Shown here in pieces: positions 1 to 8,877 of a stretch of 64,000 nucleotides of DNA. The DNA lies in contig BPHV01000003.1 in NCBI GenBank assembly GCA_026003755.1, forward strand, positions 186,001-250,000. Reading direction: 5' to 3'. The notes below the pieces were generated by a model. That model was not told where the DNA came from, searched no databases, and worked only from the letters and a program-made list of their open reading frames with translations. This DNA comes from Candidatus Roseilinea sp. (lineage in GTDB: Bacteria > Chloroflexota > Anaerolineae > J036 > Brachytrichaceae). The position numbers were made by a program, and so were the translations under genes. Within the stretch, counting starts at the first letter, position 1. Each line of letters opens with the position of its first letter.

Positions 1-239
1 CAATACTTCGTTTCGAACAAGCTGCCGCGCGCGTAATAGAGAAACTGTAGCTTTTCGCCGAAGTTGAATCGGCCGAAAGACTCAGCAATATTCGCTCCAA
101 TCGAGTCCGTTGCTCGTACAAGCTGGCTTCCCAACGCGTCGCGCGCAAAGGCATCCCATTGGACGACATATCGCCAGATCTCATCGGCAATGCTTTCGGC
201 AGCTCGAAGCACTTTCAAATCTTCCAACGAAGTTCCCAT
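1..239 (-). CDS. Four-helix bundle protein (S23/TIGR02436-like), 3' end outside window
   Basis: Reading the minus strand from an ATG at 239 gives about 79 residues running off the window edge. The start MGTSLEDLKVLRAAESIAD, the middle LVRATDSIGANIAESFGR and the following YYARGSLFET are typical of the small four-helix bundle family first seen in 23S rRNA intervening sequences. Proteins of this family are usually about 110-130 residues, so roughly one third is missing. A strong AGGAGGT ribosome site lies at 244-250, about 5 nt upstream of the ATG. The cellular role of the family is unknown. It follows murC on the same strand, separated by a short tandem repeat. Confidence 0.8.
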   Translation of the reverse strand, partial: MGTSLEDLKVLRAAESIADEIWRYVVQWDAFARDALGSQLVRATDSIGANIAESFGRFNFGEKLQFLYYARGSLFETKY

Positions 240-253
240 TTCAACCTCCTATT

Positions 254-325
254 CTCCAATCTCCAATCTCCAATCTTCAATCTTCAATCTCTAATCTCTA
301 ATCTCTAATCTCTTCTCTAATCTCC
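254..325. repeat. Tandem heptad repeat (CTCCAAT / TTCAATC / CTAATCT)
   Basis: About ten imperfect copies of a 7-base unit lie head to tail: first CTCCAAT, then CTTCAAT, then CTCTAAT. They fill nearly all of the gap between the murC stop codon (328-330) and the ribosome site of the four-helix bundle gene. The degenerate progression of units suggests slippage-driven growth. No function is evident. Confidence 0.85.
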
Positions 326-327
326 TC

Positions 328-1725
328 CTACCTCCTCAACATCTCCAATAACCTCTCGCCCACCTGGTTGCCATCACCGGCGCTGAGCGTGATGACCACG
401 TCGCCGCCCCTCACCTGCGCCAGCAGCATGCCCAGCGCGTCGCCGAACGAGGCTGCGTTGCGCGCGTCGCGATGGCGGATCTTGCGCGCGATCTCGATCG
501 GATTGAGCGCATTCGCGATGAAGCCGAAATCCTCCTGGCGCTCGCGCGCCGCGTAGATCGGCAGCACGATCACGTGGTCGGCGTCGTCGAAGGCCTCGGC
601 AAACGCATCCAGGAGCGCGGCGGTGCGGCTGTAGGTGTGCGGTTGCCAGATCGCCCAGATGTTGCCTAACGGATAGCGCTGGCGCGCGCCGCGCAGCGTC
701 GCTTTGATCTCGGTCGGATGATGCGCGTAATCGTCGAAGATGCGCACGCCGCGCGCCTCGCCCTTTAGCTCGAAGCGACGGCCGGCGCCTCGGTAGCCGC
801 CGAGCGACTTCACCGCTTCGCCCATCGGCACGCCGCAGGCATCGGCCGCCACCAGCGCCGCCAGCGCATTCAGCACGTTGTGTTCACCCGGCACGCGCAA
901 CGAACATGCCCCACTCACTTCGCCGCGGATTCCTGCGCCCGTGAAGGAGAAGTCCACGCCGCCCAGCGGGTTTGCGCGCAGGTGGGATGCGCGCCACAAG
1001 CCGCCCCGGATGCCGTAGTCCACGACCGGGGCGGACAAGCCGGCGCGCTTGAGCATGGCCACACAACCGGCATCGTCGGCGCAGGTGATCACCACGCCGT
1101 CTTTGGGCACGCTCCGCACGAACATCGCGAAAGCGTCCAACGTCGCATCGAGATCCGCAAATGTGTCGGGGTGGTCATACTCCACGTTGGTCACCACGGC
1201 GACCCGCGGCTGAAAGTGCAGGAAGGTATGGTCGTACTCGTCGGCCTCGACGACGAGGGCTTCGCCTGCGCCCCAGCGCGCGTTCACGCCCAGCGGCTGC
1301 GGCGTCGCCCCGATGACGAACGACGGGGCAAGGCCGGCCTCGGTCAGGATCGTTGCGATCATGCCCGCCGTTGTGCTCTTGCCGTGCGTGCCCGCAACGG
1401 CGATGCCCACTTTGTCCTGCATCAAAGCGCCGATCAAGTCGCCGCGATGCCAAACCGGAATGTCGCGCCGCTGCGCTTCGACCAGCTCCGGCTCATCTTT
1501 GGCGATCGCCGACGACGGCACGAGGATGTCCACCCCGTCGAGATGGCGCGGATCGTGGCCGACGACGACCGGGATGCCTTCGGCCTGCAGCGCCCTGAGC
1601 GTCGGCGAATCGGCGCGGTCGTCGCCGCTGACGCGCACCCCGCGCGCATGCAGCAGGCGGGCCAGCGCGCTCATGCCGGCCCCGCCGACGCCCATGAGGT
1701 GGATGTGTTTATCGAGCCAACTCAT
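328..1725 (-). CDS. murC: UDP-N-acetylmuramate--L-alanine ligase MurC
   Basis: Cytoplasmic Mur ligase that adds L-Ala to UDP-MurNAc with ATP, the first amino-acid step of the peptidoglycan stem peptide. The 465-residue protein has the N-terminal Rossmann motif MGVGGAGMSALARLL (about residues 11-25), the Mur ligase P-loop GTHGKSTT (112-119), the central EADEYDHTFL motif, and a C-terminal domain with FDDYAHHPTEI. Length is normal for MurC. Its ATG overlaps the stop of the upstream CvpA-like gene by 4 nt, implying translational coupling. It is the last gene of the dcw-type operon, the usual position for murC. Confidence 0.97.
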   Translation of the reverse strand: MSWLDKHIHLMGVGGAGMSALARLLHARGVRVSGDDRADSPTLRALQAEGIPVVVGHDPRHLDGVDILVPSSAIAKDEPELVEAQRRDIPVWHRGDLIGALMQDKVGIAVAGTHGKSTTAGMIATILTEAGLAPSFVIGATPQPLGVNARWGAGEALVVEADEYDHTFLHFQPRVAVVTNVEYDHPDTFADLDATLDAFAMFVRSVPKDGVVITCADDAGCVAMLKRAGLSAPVVDYGIRGGLWRASHLRANPLGGVDFSFTGAGIRGEVSGACSLRVPGEHNVLNALAALVAADACGVPMGEAVKSLGGYRGAGRRFELKGEARGVRIFDDYAHHPTEIKATLRGARQRYPLGNIWAIWQPHTYSRTAALLDAFAEAFDDADHVIVLPIYAARERQEDFGFIANALNPIEIARKIRHRDARNAASFGDALGMLLAQVRGGDVVITLSAGDGNQVGERLLEMLRR

Positions 1726-2255
1726 ACCAGAACCACGATGACGAACAGGAAGATCAGGATGAGCACGAAGACCAGCAGCGAGCCGCTGAAGATGACCGGC
1801 GCCCCGCTCTTGATGAAAAAGAACTCATTCCAACCTCCCGGCGGCGGCGTGAAGAGATTGGCGTATTGTCCATCCAGCAAGCCCGCTTGTAGCGCCCAAA
1901 AGGCCAGTGAGCTGAACAACAAGTAGCCGTTGAACATGCCAACCAGGAACGACAGCAAGCCATACTCGAAGCGATTCGCGCCGTTAGCCTGAAAGCGACC
2001 ACGCGCGACGATCGGGCTGAGATAGCCAAAGAACACGATCAGCAAAAAAGGCGCGGCGCGCCAGAAGAAGCGCCAGACCGGGTCTTCATTTGCCCACAGC
2101 GGATTCATGATGTTGGTGAACTGCGGCAGCGAATAGATGAACAGAGCAAACAGCACGGTAAACGTGACGATCACATCGCGCACCCAGCCGCGCGAGGTGC
2201 CGATGAACCCCCACACGATGAGATAGAAGACGAAGAAGATGTCGGCGTTGATCAT
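1722..2255 (-). CDS. CvpA-like integral membrane protein
   Basis: A 177-residue hydrophobic protein with four or five predicted membrane segments. The first two flank a short loop GTSRGWVRDV that resembles the conserved Gly/Arg loop of CvpA-family proteins. It ends in a very hydrophobic final helix (VLILIFLFVIVVLV). CvpA-like proteins have been linked to colicin V export and envelope homeostasis, but the biochemical role is not settled. It lies between murG (1 nt gap) and murC (4-nt overlap), so it is almost certainly co-translated with lipid II synthesis genes. The family assignment rests on topology and one loop motif, so it is tentative. Confidence 0.6.
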   Translation of the reverse strand: MINADIFFVFYLIVWGFIGTSRGWVRDVIVTFTVLFALFIYSLPQFTNIMNPLWANEDPVWRFFWRAAPFLLIVFFGYLSPIVARGRFQANGANRFEYGLLSFLVGMFNGYLLFSSLAFWALQAGLLDGQYANLFTPPPGGWNEFFFIKSGAPVIFSGSLLVFVLILIFLFVIVVLV

Positions 2256-2256
2256 G

Positions 2257-3444
2257 TCAATTCAATTGGCTACGGCTCACTTCAATTAGCAAGGCCGCGA
2301 TCCGCTCCGCGCCATCCCTCCGGCCCAGTCGTAGGGACGCCTGGCGCATCGCGTTCAGGCGTCCCGGCGCGCCCAGCAGCGCGATGACGCGCGGCAGGAG
2401 ACCTTCGCGCTCATCCATGAGCGACCCATCTTCGACCACCATGGCGGCGTCCCGGTCGGCGAGGTATTGCGCATTGACCCGCTGATACCGCCAAGCGTAG
2501 GGATACGGCACCAAGATAGCCGGCAGGCCGAGGTAGGGCAGCTCGCCCAGCGCGCTCGCGCCAGCGCGGCAGACCGCCAGATCCGCCGCAGCCATCGCCA
2601 GCGCCATCTCATCGTGCAGGTATTCGAAGGCCAGATAGCGCGCGCGCTGCCCTTCCGGCAACTGCGCGCGCGCGGCGCTGACCTCTGCCCAGTCCTTTGC
2701 GCCGGTGACGTGCAAGACGACGGTGCCTTCCAGCAGGCGCGCAAGTCCGGCCAGCACCGCACGATTGATGCTGCGCGCGCCCTTGCTCCCGCCATATACC
2801 AACAACACGCGTTCGCCTGGCGCGATGCCGAAGTGTTGACGCGCTTCCTCGCGCGAGACCGCTGCGAAGGCTTCGCGCACCGGGTAGCCGGTGACCACCA
2901 TCTTGTCGGGTGCGATGAAACGTGCCGATGCCTCCGTCGTCGTCGCGACTCTCGCGGCGAAGTGCGCCATGACCCGTAGCGCGTGGCCCGGTTGAATGTC
3001 CGGCAAATACACCACGCTGGGGATGCGCTGCAGCCATGCCGCTAGGCTTACCGGCACGCCGACGAACCCGCCGGTCAGGAACACCACATCCGGCTTGAAT
3101 TCGGCGAGGATGCGCCGCGCCTCGACCATGCCGCGCAACGTGCGCAGCGCGCCGCCGGCAGCGCGCACTGGCCCCACGCCGTGCATCGCGCCGGCCTGGA
3201 TCGCCCGAAAGGGCACGCCCTCGCGGCTCACCAGACTACGCTCCATGCCCCTTGCCTCGCCAACGAACAGCGCCTGGACCGCGCCGGCTGTTGCGCCTGC
3301 CGAGCGCGCCACCGATGCGAATGTCGCGCCCGACGATGAGCGCGTCGGCGGATTCAGGCTCAACTGCGCTTCGAGCGCTTTGAGCACGGTGAGCGCGGGC
3401 AAAACGTGTCCGGCTGTGCCCCCGGCGGATAGTAGAACTCGCAC
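2257..3444 (-). CDS. murG: UDP-GlcNAc--lipid I GlcNAc transferase MurG
   Basis: Membrane-associated GT28 glycosyltransferase converting lipid I to lipid II. The GTG start at 3444 gives MRVLLSAGGTAGHVLPAL, the canonical N-terminal glycine loop. The second loop VYGGSKGARSINRAV and the donor-site region ending LPYLGLPAILVPYPYA are present. A strong AAAGGAGG site lies 12 nt upstream of the start. At 395 residues it is about 30 longer than usual. The extra length is a Ser/Ala-rich stretch at roughly residues 30-58 (from LSLNPPTRSSSGATF to GATAGA) between the first helix and ALFVGEARGMER. That stretch lies inside the region overlapped by the ftsW reading frame. Confidence 0.95.
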   Translation of the reverse strand: MRVLLSAGGTAGHVLPALTVLKALEAQLSLNPPTRSSSGATFASVARSAGATAGAVQALFVGEARGMERSLVSREGVPFRAIQAGAMHGVGPVRAAGGALRTLRGMVEARRILAEFKPDVVFLTGGFVGVPVSLAAWLQRIPSVVYLPDIQPGHALRVMAHFAARVATTTEASARFIAPDKMVVTGYPVREAFAAVSREEARQHFGIAPGERVLLVYGGSKGARSINRAVLAGLARLLEGTVVLHVTGAKDWAEVSAARAQLPEGQRARYLAFEYLHDEMALAMAAADLAVCRAGASALGELPYLGLPAILVPYPYAWRYQRVNAQYLADRDAAMVVEDGSLMDEREGLLPRVIALLGAPGRLNAMRQASLRLGRRDGAERIAALLIEVSRSQLN

Positions 3445-4690
3445 GAACTGCCTTGCCTCCTTTTACACGATCGGCTACGACCGGCGGCCCGGCCTGCATC
3501 TCCCTCTCCCGCAATACGCGGCTGCCGCGCGCGACGCTGATCACCACGCCACAGGCGATGAGCAGCGAGACGAGCGACGACCCGCCGAAGCTCAGGAATG
3601 GCACCGGCAGGCCGGTGAAAGGAATGAGCGCCATGATCGCCATCACGTTGAGCAACATCTGGCCGATCACCCAGATCACTACGCCGATCACGACGAACGA
3701 GCCGAATGCGGTATCGGCTGACTGCGCGATGCGCAGCCCACGCCACGCGAAAGTAACGAACAAGGCCAACGTGATCGCCAACCCCAGCAGCCCCATCTCG
3801 TCGCCCAGCACGGCTATCACGCTGTCGGTGTGCGGCGTCGGCAGGTAGCCAAACTTCTGACCGCTGGCGCCGATGCCGTTGCCGAGCAAGCCGCCGCCGC
3901 CCAGCGTGATCAGCGTTTGTCGGATGTGATAATCCATCTCGTTCGGCGCCTGCCAAACTTTGATGAACTGATTCATCCGGACAGCAGCGTGCGGGACGAC
4001 GGTGGTCAACACCAGGAAGGCCGATAGGGCGATCAACATCACCAGGCCGAGCTGCTGCCAGCTCGCCCCGGCCATGAAAAACATCGCCAGCGCCACCATC
4101 ACGATCACAGCGGCCGTGCTGAGATCGGGCTGGACGACGATGAGGAAGCTCACTACACCGACGATCACGCCAAACGGCGCCAGGCCGTTGGAGACGCTCC
4201 GCACCTGATCACGGCGCGAGGCTAACCAGGCTGCTGCGTAGATGATCACGCCGAGCTTGACCAGCTCGCTGGGTTGCATCGAGCCATTCAGCAGCGTCCG
4301 GCGCGCGCCGAACACGTCGTCGCCGAACAGGAGGACGGCGATGAGTGCAGCCAGGCACCCGGCCATGATCCATACCGCAAAGCGACGGAGGATGCCGTAG
4401 TCGAGCCAACTGAAGACCACCAGCCCGACCAGGCCGATGCCGGCATAGAGCAACTGCCTGCTGAAGATGGCCAGCGGATTGCCCTCCTTCACCTGCGACC
4501 AGAAGAAGGTCGTGCTATAGGCCATGACGAGGCCCAGCGCCGTCAGCAACAGCACCGCGCCGATGAAGACCCAATCGGCCCCCTGGCGCGCAGCCGCCGG
4601 CGCGCCGCTCCGCCTGCTTGAGGATCGCCCTCGCCGAACGGTTCGCATCGTCGTGCCCTTGTCCACCCCGCCGCTCCTGAAGATTCGCAC
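3236..4690 (-). CDS. ftsW: SEDS-family peptidoglycan glycosyltransferase FtsW
   Basis: Polytopic SEDS glycosyltransferase of the divisome, polymerising lipid II together with the transpeptidase encoded upstream. About ten membrane segments are visible, with the SEDS signatures PSELVKLGVIIYAA, GLLGNGIGASGQKFGYLPTPHTDSV and PVPFLSFGGSSLVSLL. The frame starts at GTG 4690; a GTG at 4666 preceded by AGGAGCGG or the ATG at 4648 may be the true start. The membrane domain ends near VVISVARGSRVL. After it, an Arg/Ser-rich tail of about 100 residues runs 209 nt into murG in another frame. The tail looks non-selected, and a single extra base upstream would have destroyed the native stop (in-phase TAG/TAA lie just before murG). 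Confidence 0.93.
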   Translation of the reverse strand: MRIFRSGGVDKGTTMRTVRRGRSSSRRSGAPAAARQGADWVFIGAVLLLTALGLVMAYSTTFFWSQVKEGNPLAIFSRQLLYAGIGLVGLVVFSWLDYGILRRFAVWIMAGCLAALIAVLLFGDDVFGARRTLLNGSMQPSELVKLGVIIYAAAWLASRRDQVRSVSNGLAPFGVIVGVVSFLIVVQPDLSTAAVIVMVALAMFFMAGASWQQLGLVMLIALSAFLVLTTVVPHAAVRMNQFIKVWQAPNEMDYHIRQTLITLGGGGLLGNGIGASGQKFGYLPTPHTDSVIAVLGDEMGLLGLAITLALFVTFAWRGLRIAQSADTAFGSFVVIGVVIWVIGQMLLNVMAIMALIPFTGLPVPFLSFGGSSLVSLLIACGVVISVARGSRVLREREMQAGPPVVADRVKGGKAVRASSTIRRGHSRTRFARAHRAQSARSAVEPESADALIVGRDIRIGGALGRRNSRRGPGAVRWRGKGHGA

Positions 4691-4705
4691 CGATCCACTC
4701 GCCGT

Positions 4706-6142
4706 CTACGCTGCCGGCAGAGCGTCCACCAACTTGCGGAAAAGATCGCCGCGCTCGGCAAAATCCTTGAAGGCGTCGTAGCTCGTCCCGCCGGGCGAGA
4801 GCAGCACCGCATCACCGGGTTGAGCCAGCCGGTGCGCTTCGGCCACGGCCTCTTCCAGCGAGCCACATCGTGACCATTGAAAGGAAGGCCGATTCGTCCG
4901 CTTCTGCTCATCGCTCAACTTTTCGGCGACCATCGGCCCCATTTCGCCGAACAACACGACGGCCTTACAGCGCTCCACCATCATGCGCACGGCTGCCTCC
5001 CAGGGCAGATGTTTGTCGCGCCCGCCGCACAGCAAGATCACCGGCTGATCGAAGCAGCGCAGCGCCGCCATCAGCCGCTCCGGAGTGGTGGCGATGGAAT
5101 CGTCATACCAGCGCACGCCGCCGCGCTGGGCGACGAGTTGCAAGCGGTGGGCCACGCCCCGAAAGGTCGTCGAGACGCGGCGCAGGGCTTCGACGGACGC
5201 GCCGGCCGCTGCGCAGACCGTCGCCGCCGCCAGGACGTTCGCGACGTTGTGCTCGCCCATCAGCAGCAGCTCGCGGCGATGACAGATCACCGCGTCTATG
5301 CGCGATGGGCGATCGCCGATCGGCGATTCAGCGGTGCGATCCACCCGAACGCGCAAATATCCGGCCGCGTCCATCCATGCGCCGTCGCCGCGCGGCTCGT
5401 TCCGGGTGCTGAACCACAGCGCGCGCGCCGGCCCATCTAGGCCGGCCGTCACCGCGTTATCCGCCGAAAGCACCCGCCAGTCGCGGGGCGATTGGAAGTC
5501 GAGGATGCGCCGCTTGGCGGCGATATAAGCCTCCATCGTGCCGTGCCGGTCGAGGTGGTTCGGCGTGATGTTGGTCACGCAAGCGATGTGTGGGCTGCGC
5601 GTCATCAGCTCGAGTTGAAACGAGGACAACTCCATCACCACCCAGTCCTCCGGGCGGATGCGTTCGACATCGCTGATGAGCGGGTTGCCAATGTTGCCGC
5701 CGACCCACACCGATCGGGCCTGCGCGGGGCTTCCCGCCTCTTGGGTGCTGAGCTTCAACATCTCACCGATGAGGGTCGTGGTGGTGGTTTTGCCCGCCGA
5801 GCCTGTGACGCCGATGATGCGCGCCGGGCAAACCTCGAAGAAGATCTGCGCATCGTTGCTGAGCCGGATGCCGCGCCGACGGGCTTCTTGGACGATGGGC
5901 AAATCGCTCGGCACGCCGCCGCTCAGACAGAGCAGATCACAGCGGTCGAGCAGCGCCAACGGATGGCTGCCTAGCACGAAGTCCACGCCGGGCAAATCCG
6001 CCAGCGGTTGCAGGTCGAGCTGTTCGCGCGGTTTGAGGTCGCTCAGCGTCACGCGCGCGCCACGCGCGACGAGGTAGCGCGCCAGCGCTGTCCCCTGTCG
6101 CGCAATTCCCAGAATGACCACTTGCCTGCCGGTCCAGTTCAT
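4706..6142 (-). CDS. murD: UDP-MurNAc-L-alanine--D-glutamate ligase MurD
   Basis: Cytoplasmic ATP-dependent ligase adding D-Glu to UDP-MurNAc-L-Ala. The 478-residue protein has the N-terminal Rossmann start VVILGIARQGTALARYL, the P-loop GVTGSAGKTTTTT (K118), the central NITPNHLDRHGTMEAYIAAKRRI motif, and the C-terminal LLCGGRDKHLPW and LLSPGGTSYDAFKDFAERG blocks typical of MurD. Length is ordinary. It lies between mraY and ftsW, the classical dcw order, with short gaps of 37 nt upstream and 15 nt downstream. Confidence 0.97.
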   Translation of the reverse strand: MNWTGRQVVILGIARQGTALARYLVARGARVTLSDLKPREQLDLQPLADLPGVDFVLGSHPLALLDRCDLLCLSGGVPSDLPIVQEARRRGIRLSNDAQIFFEVCPARIIGVTGSAGKTTTTTLIGEMLKLSTQEAGSPAQARSVWVGGNIGNPLISDVERIRPEDWVVMELSSFQLELMTRSPHIACVTNITPNHLDRHGTMEAYIAAKRRILDFQSPRDWRVLSADNAVTAGLDGPARALWFSTRNEPRGDGAWMDAAGYLRVRVDRTAESPIGDRPSRIDAVICHRRELLLMGEHNVANVLAAATVCAAAGASVEALRRVSTTFRGVAHRLQLVAQRGGVRWYDDSIATTPERLMAALRCFDQPVILLCGGRDKHLPWEAAVRMMVERCKAVVLFGEMGPMVAEKLSDEQKRTNRPSFQWSRCGSLEEAVAEAHRLAQPGDAVLLSPGGTSYDAFKDFAERGDLFRKLVDALPAA

Positions 6143-6179
6143 CTTGTCGGATCTCCCTGCTCTTTGCCCTCCGGCGCGC

Positions 6180-7298
6180 TCACGTGGCCGGGTTGCCGAA
6201 GGTGGCCAACCCGATGCCGATCATGCCGAAGAGCAGGGCAATCACAAAGAAGCGTTGCACGATCTGCGGCTCGCTCCAACCGATCAATTCGAAGTGATGG
6301 TGGAGCGGCGCCATCCTGAAGAAGCGCTTGCCCTCACCGAACCGGCGTCGGGTGTATTTGAAATACGTGGTCTGAAGGATGACGCTCAACACCTCCGCGA
6401 CCGGGATGATGGCGATGATGGGCAGCAGCAACCACTGGCCGGTCATGAGCGCGACCACCCCCAGGGTGGCCCCAAGCGCCTCGCTGCCCAGGTCGCCCAT
6501 GATCATCTGCGCCGGATGAACGTTGAACCACAAAAAGCCGAGCATGGCCCCCACCAGCACCATGCACAACATCGTCAGGAACACCTGGCCCTGCATGTAG
6601 GCTATCACGCCATAGGCCACGAAGGCCACGCCGCTGACCAAGGTGGCGAGCCCATCCAAGCCGTCGGTGAAGTTCACCGCGTTGGCGCTGCCGTGGATGA
6701 CGAAGACGGCCAGCGGTATCCAGAACACGCCGAGGTCTATTGGGTCGGGGATGCCGGGGACGGCCATCTTGCTGATGCCGAACAGCGGTCGGTCGGGGAT
6801 GAGCATGACGCCGGTTGCGCCGAGCGTGAACGACGGCGCCAGGTTCATCACCACGGCGGCTGCCAGCGCAATCAGCAACTGGAACAGCGCCTTGCTGCGC
6901 CCGCGCATTCCCTCGCCGCGCCGAACGCCGCGCACGCCCATGTAATCGTCAATCGCGCCCAGGATGGCAAAGCTCAGCATGACGAACATCGGGATGGCGA
7001 GCGACCGGCCGACGAGCACCACGCCGGCGAAGTTTGGATTGACGCGCACAGCGATGCGCGAATACAGGTACATGGCCAGGATCAGCGTCAATGTCACGCC
7101 GACGAACAGGATGCCGCCCATCGTAGGCGTGCCCATCTTCACGTAGTGGCTGGCCGGACCTTCGATGCGGATCCGCTTGCCGATGCGCAGATGCCTGAGC
7201 GTTCGAATCAACGGCCGCCCACACAGAACGGCGATCAAGAAGGCGACGCCGCCCATCAGCAAACAAACACCCATTTCGGGTGGCGCGGGGTTATACAT
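6180..7298 (-). CDS. mraY: Phospho-MurNAc-pentapeptide transferase MraY
   Basis: Integral membrane enzyme transferring phospho-MurNAc-pentapeptide to undecaprenyl phosphate to form lipid I. The 372-residue protein has about ten membrane helices. Visible signatures are KMGTPTMGGILF, the Asp pair in GAIDDYMGV, NAVNFTDGLDGLA, MGDLGSEALGATLG carrying the third active-site Asp, and the HHH motif in MAPLHHHFELIGWSE. All catalytic Asp residues of the family are present. It lies between murF and murD. Confidence 0.97.
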   Translation of the reverse strand: MYNPAPPEMGVCLLMGGVAFLIAVLCGRPLIRTLRHLRIGKRIRIEGPASHYVKMGTPTMGGILFVGVTLTLILAMYLYSRIAVRVNPNFAGVVLVGRSLAIPMFVMLSFAILGAIDDYMGVRGVRRGEGMRGRSKALFQLLIALAAAVVMNLAPSFTLGATGVMLIPDRPLFGISKMAVPGIPDPIDLGVFWIPLAVFVIHGSANAVNFTDGLDGLATLVSGVAFVAYGVIAYMQGQVFLTMLCMVLVGAMLGFLWFNVHPAQMIMGDLGSEALGATLGVVALMTGQWLLLPIIAIIPVAEVLSVILQTTYFKYTRRRFGEGKRFFRMAPLHHHFELIGWSEPQIVQRFFVIALLFGMIGIGLATFGNPAT

Positions 7299-7350
7299 AG
7301 TGCCGAATGTTCAATGCCGCGCGCGCTGCCGCATCGGCATCGCTTCCTCC

Positions 7351-8805
7351 TCAAACGCCATTGGCGAGTTCCCCAAGGCGAGAGACGATCTCCTCCATCC
7401 TCATGCCGCGCGAGCCTTTGACCAGGATCACGCACCGCTCGCGCACGATGGCGTTCAACACCTCCAAGGCCTCGCGGTTGGTCATGACGTGAAAGACGCG
7501 CTCCGGCGACATGCCACACTCGACCGCCGCCTGGCATGTCCACCGCGAGCGTTCGCCCACGCCAATCACATACTGCGCCACCAGCGCAGCCCGGCATCCC
7601 ACTTCGTCGTGCGCCTGCTTCTCCACGTCGCCGAGTTCGAGCATGTCGCCCAACACAGCGATGCGCGGGCCGACCCCTTCGATCTCGGCAAGCAGGTTGA
7701 GCGCGGCGATGGTTGATTCGGCGCTGGCGTTGTAGGTGTCGTCCAACACGATCGAGTTCAACGGCCCTTTGGCGGTCACCAGCCGCAATTGCACCGGCGC
7801 TGTGCGCAGGGCTTCGACGATCTCGACCAGGTTCATGCCTTCGACCAGCCCAACCGCTGCCGCGCGCAGCGCCGTTTGCACGCTGTGCCGGCCGATCAAC
7901 GGCAGTTTCGCCGGTTGGCGCTCGCGGCCGTAGTGCAGTGTGAAAGAGAGGCCGCCGAGGCCAAAGCTCTCGATGCCGCTGGCCCACACGTGCGCGCGCG
8001 GCGTCAACCCATACGTGACCACGCGCGCGGCAGTCACAGCGGCCATGCTGCGCACGCGTTCGTCGTCGTCGTTCAGGATAGCCACGCCGCCCAGTTCGGC
8101 GGAGGGCAGCGCCGCCGGTAGCTCTGATTTGGCCTTGGCGATGTTTTCGAGCGTGCCCAGGCGTTCCAGATGCACCGGCGCGACGATGGTGACCACGCCG
8201 ACCTGCGGCCTGGCCCATCGGCAGTAGGCGGCGATCTCGCCCAGCGCATGCATGCCCATCTCGATCACGGCGCGTTCGTGCTCCGGTCGCAGCTTGAGCA
8301 GGGTGAGCGGCACGCCAATCTCGTTGTTGTAGTTGCCTTCGCTTTTGAGCGTGCAGTAGCGCGCGCTCAGCACTTGCGCGATCAGCTCCTTCGTCGTGGT
8401 CTTGCCAACGCTGCCGGTAACGCCGATCACGCGCAGGTTGAACTTCGCCCGCCAGTAAGCCGACAGGCGCTGGAGCGCGGTCAGCGTGTCGTCTACGCGG
8501 ATGAGCACGGGCAACGTGACATCAAGGATCTCCGCGGCGGCAGGATGCCGGGCGTCCACTTGCCCCACCCCCAGACCCTCCAAGTGGGGCACGCGATCGT
8601 GATGCACCAGCGCCGCCAGCGCGCCGCGGCCGAATGCATGGCCAACGTAGTCGTGGCCGTCCCGGCTCTCGCCGGGCAGCGCGACAAATAGATCGCCGCG
8701 CTGTGCCTGCCGCGAATCAATGATGACGTTCTGGATGGCGTGCTGCGCCAGCGCCTCAATGCGCCGACCGCCCACCCCTTCGACGATGTCCGCTAGTGTC
8801 AACAT
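7351..8805 (-). CDS. murF: UDP-MurNAc-tripeptide--D-Ala-D-Ala ligase MurF
   Basis: Mur ligase attaching D-Ala-D-Ala to the stem tripeptide. The 484-residue protein has the N-terminal block DSRQAQRGDLFVALPGESRDGHDY, the P-loop GVTGSVGKTTTKE (K135), the MurF-specific EGNYNNEIGVPLTLLKL, and C-terminal VLDDTYNASAEST plus ILVKGSRGMRMEEIV. These tell it apart from MurE. It follows ftsI directly, where murE normally sits before murF. The 72-nt gap to ftsI (8806-8877) holds no gene that I can recognise. Confidence 0.95.
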   Translation of the reverse strand: MLTLADIVEGVGGRRIEALAQHAIQNVIIDSRQAQRGDLFVALPGESRDGHDYVGHAFGRGALAALVHHDRVPHLEGLGVGQVDARHPAAAEILDVTLPVLIRVDDTLTALQRLSAYWRAKFNLRVIGVTGSVGKTTTKELIAQVLSARYCTLKSEGNYNNEIGVPLTLLKLRPEHERAVIEMGMHALGEIAAYCRWARPQVGVVTIVAPVHLERLGTLENIAKAKSELPAALPSAELGGVAILNDDDERVRSMAAVTAARVVTYGLTPRAHVWASGIESFGLGGLSFTLHYGRERQPAKLPLIGRHSVQTALRAAAVGLVEGMNLVEIVEALRTAPVQLRLVTAKGPLNSIVLDDTYNASAESTIAALNLLAEIEGVGPRIAVLGDMLELGDVEKQAHDEVGCRAALVAQYVIGVGERSRWTCQAAVECGMSPERVFHVMTNREALEVLNAIVRERCVILVKGSRGMRMEEIVSRLGELANGV

Positions 8806-8877
8806 GGTCAGAAGTTTAGAAGTCGAATTGACTCAACCGTTCGGGTTCAAGCCCCTGGATGCCGCTGCAGCCCCATC

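Noticed and set aside
254-325. Possible CRISPR-like array in the tandem heptads
   Set aside because: Units are contiguous, 7 nt long and without spacers; no cas genes are nearby.
6180-7298. Altered catalytic motif in MraY (MGDLGSEALG versus the usual MGDTGS)
   Set aside because: The catalytic Asp residues and the HHH motif are intact; the neighbouring residues vary in the family.
6114-7421. Long open frames opposite mraY, and likewise opposite other genes (for example 880-1926 and 39907-40917)
   Set aside because: They are antisense to clearly identified genes and show His/Arg/Gln-rich composition typical of reverse-strand reading in GC-rich DNA.
8838-8852. GGGTTCAAGCCC sequence resembling a tRNA T-arm in the ftsI-murF gap
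   Set aside because: The 72-nt gap has no acceptor stem, D-arm or anticodon arm that pairs with it, so it is not a tRNA gene.
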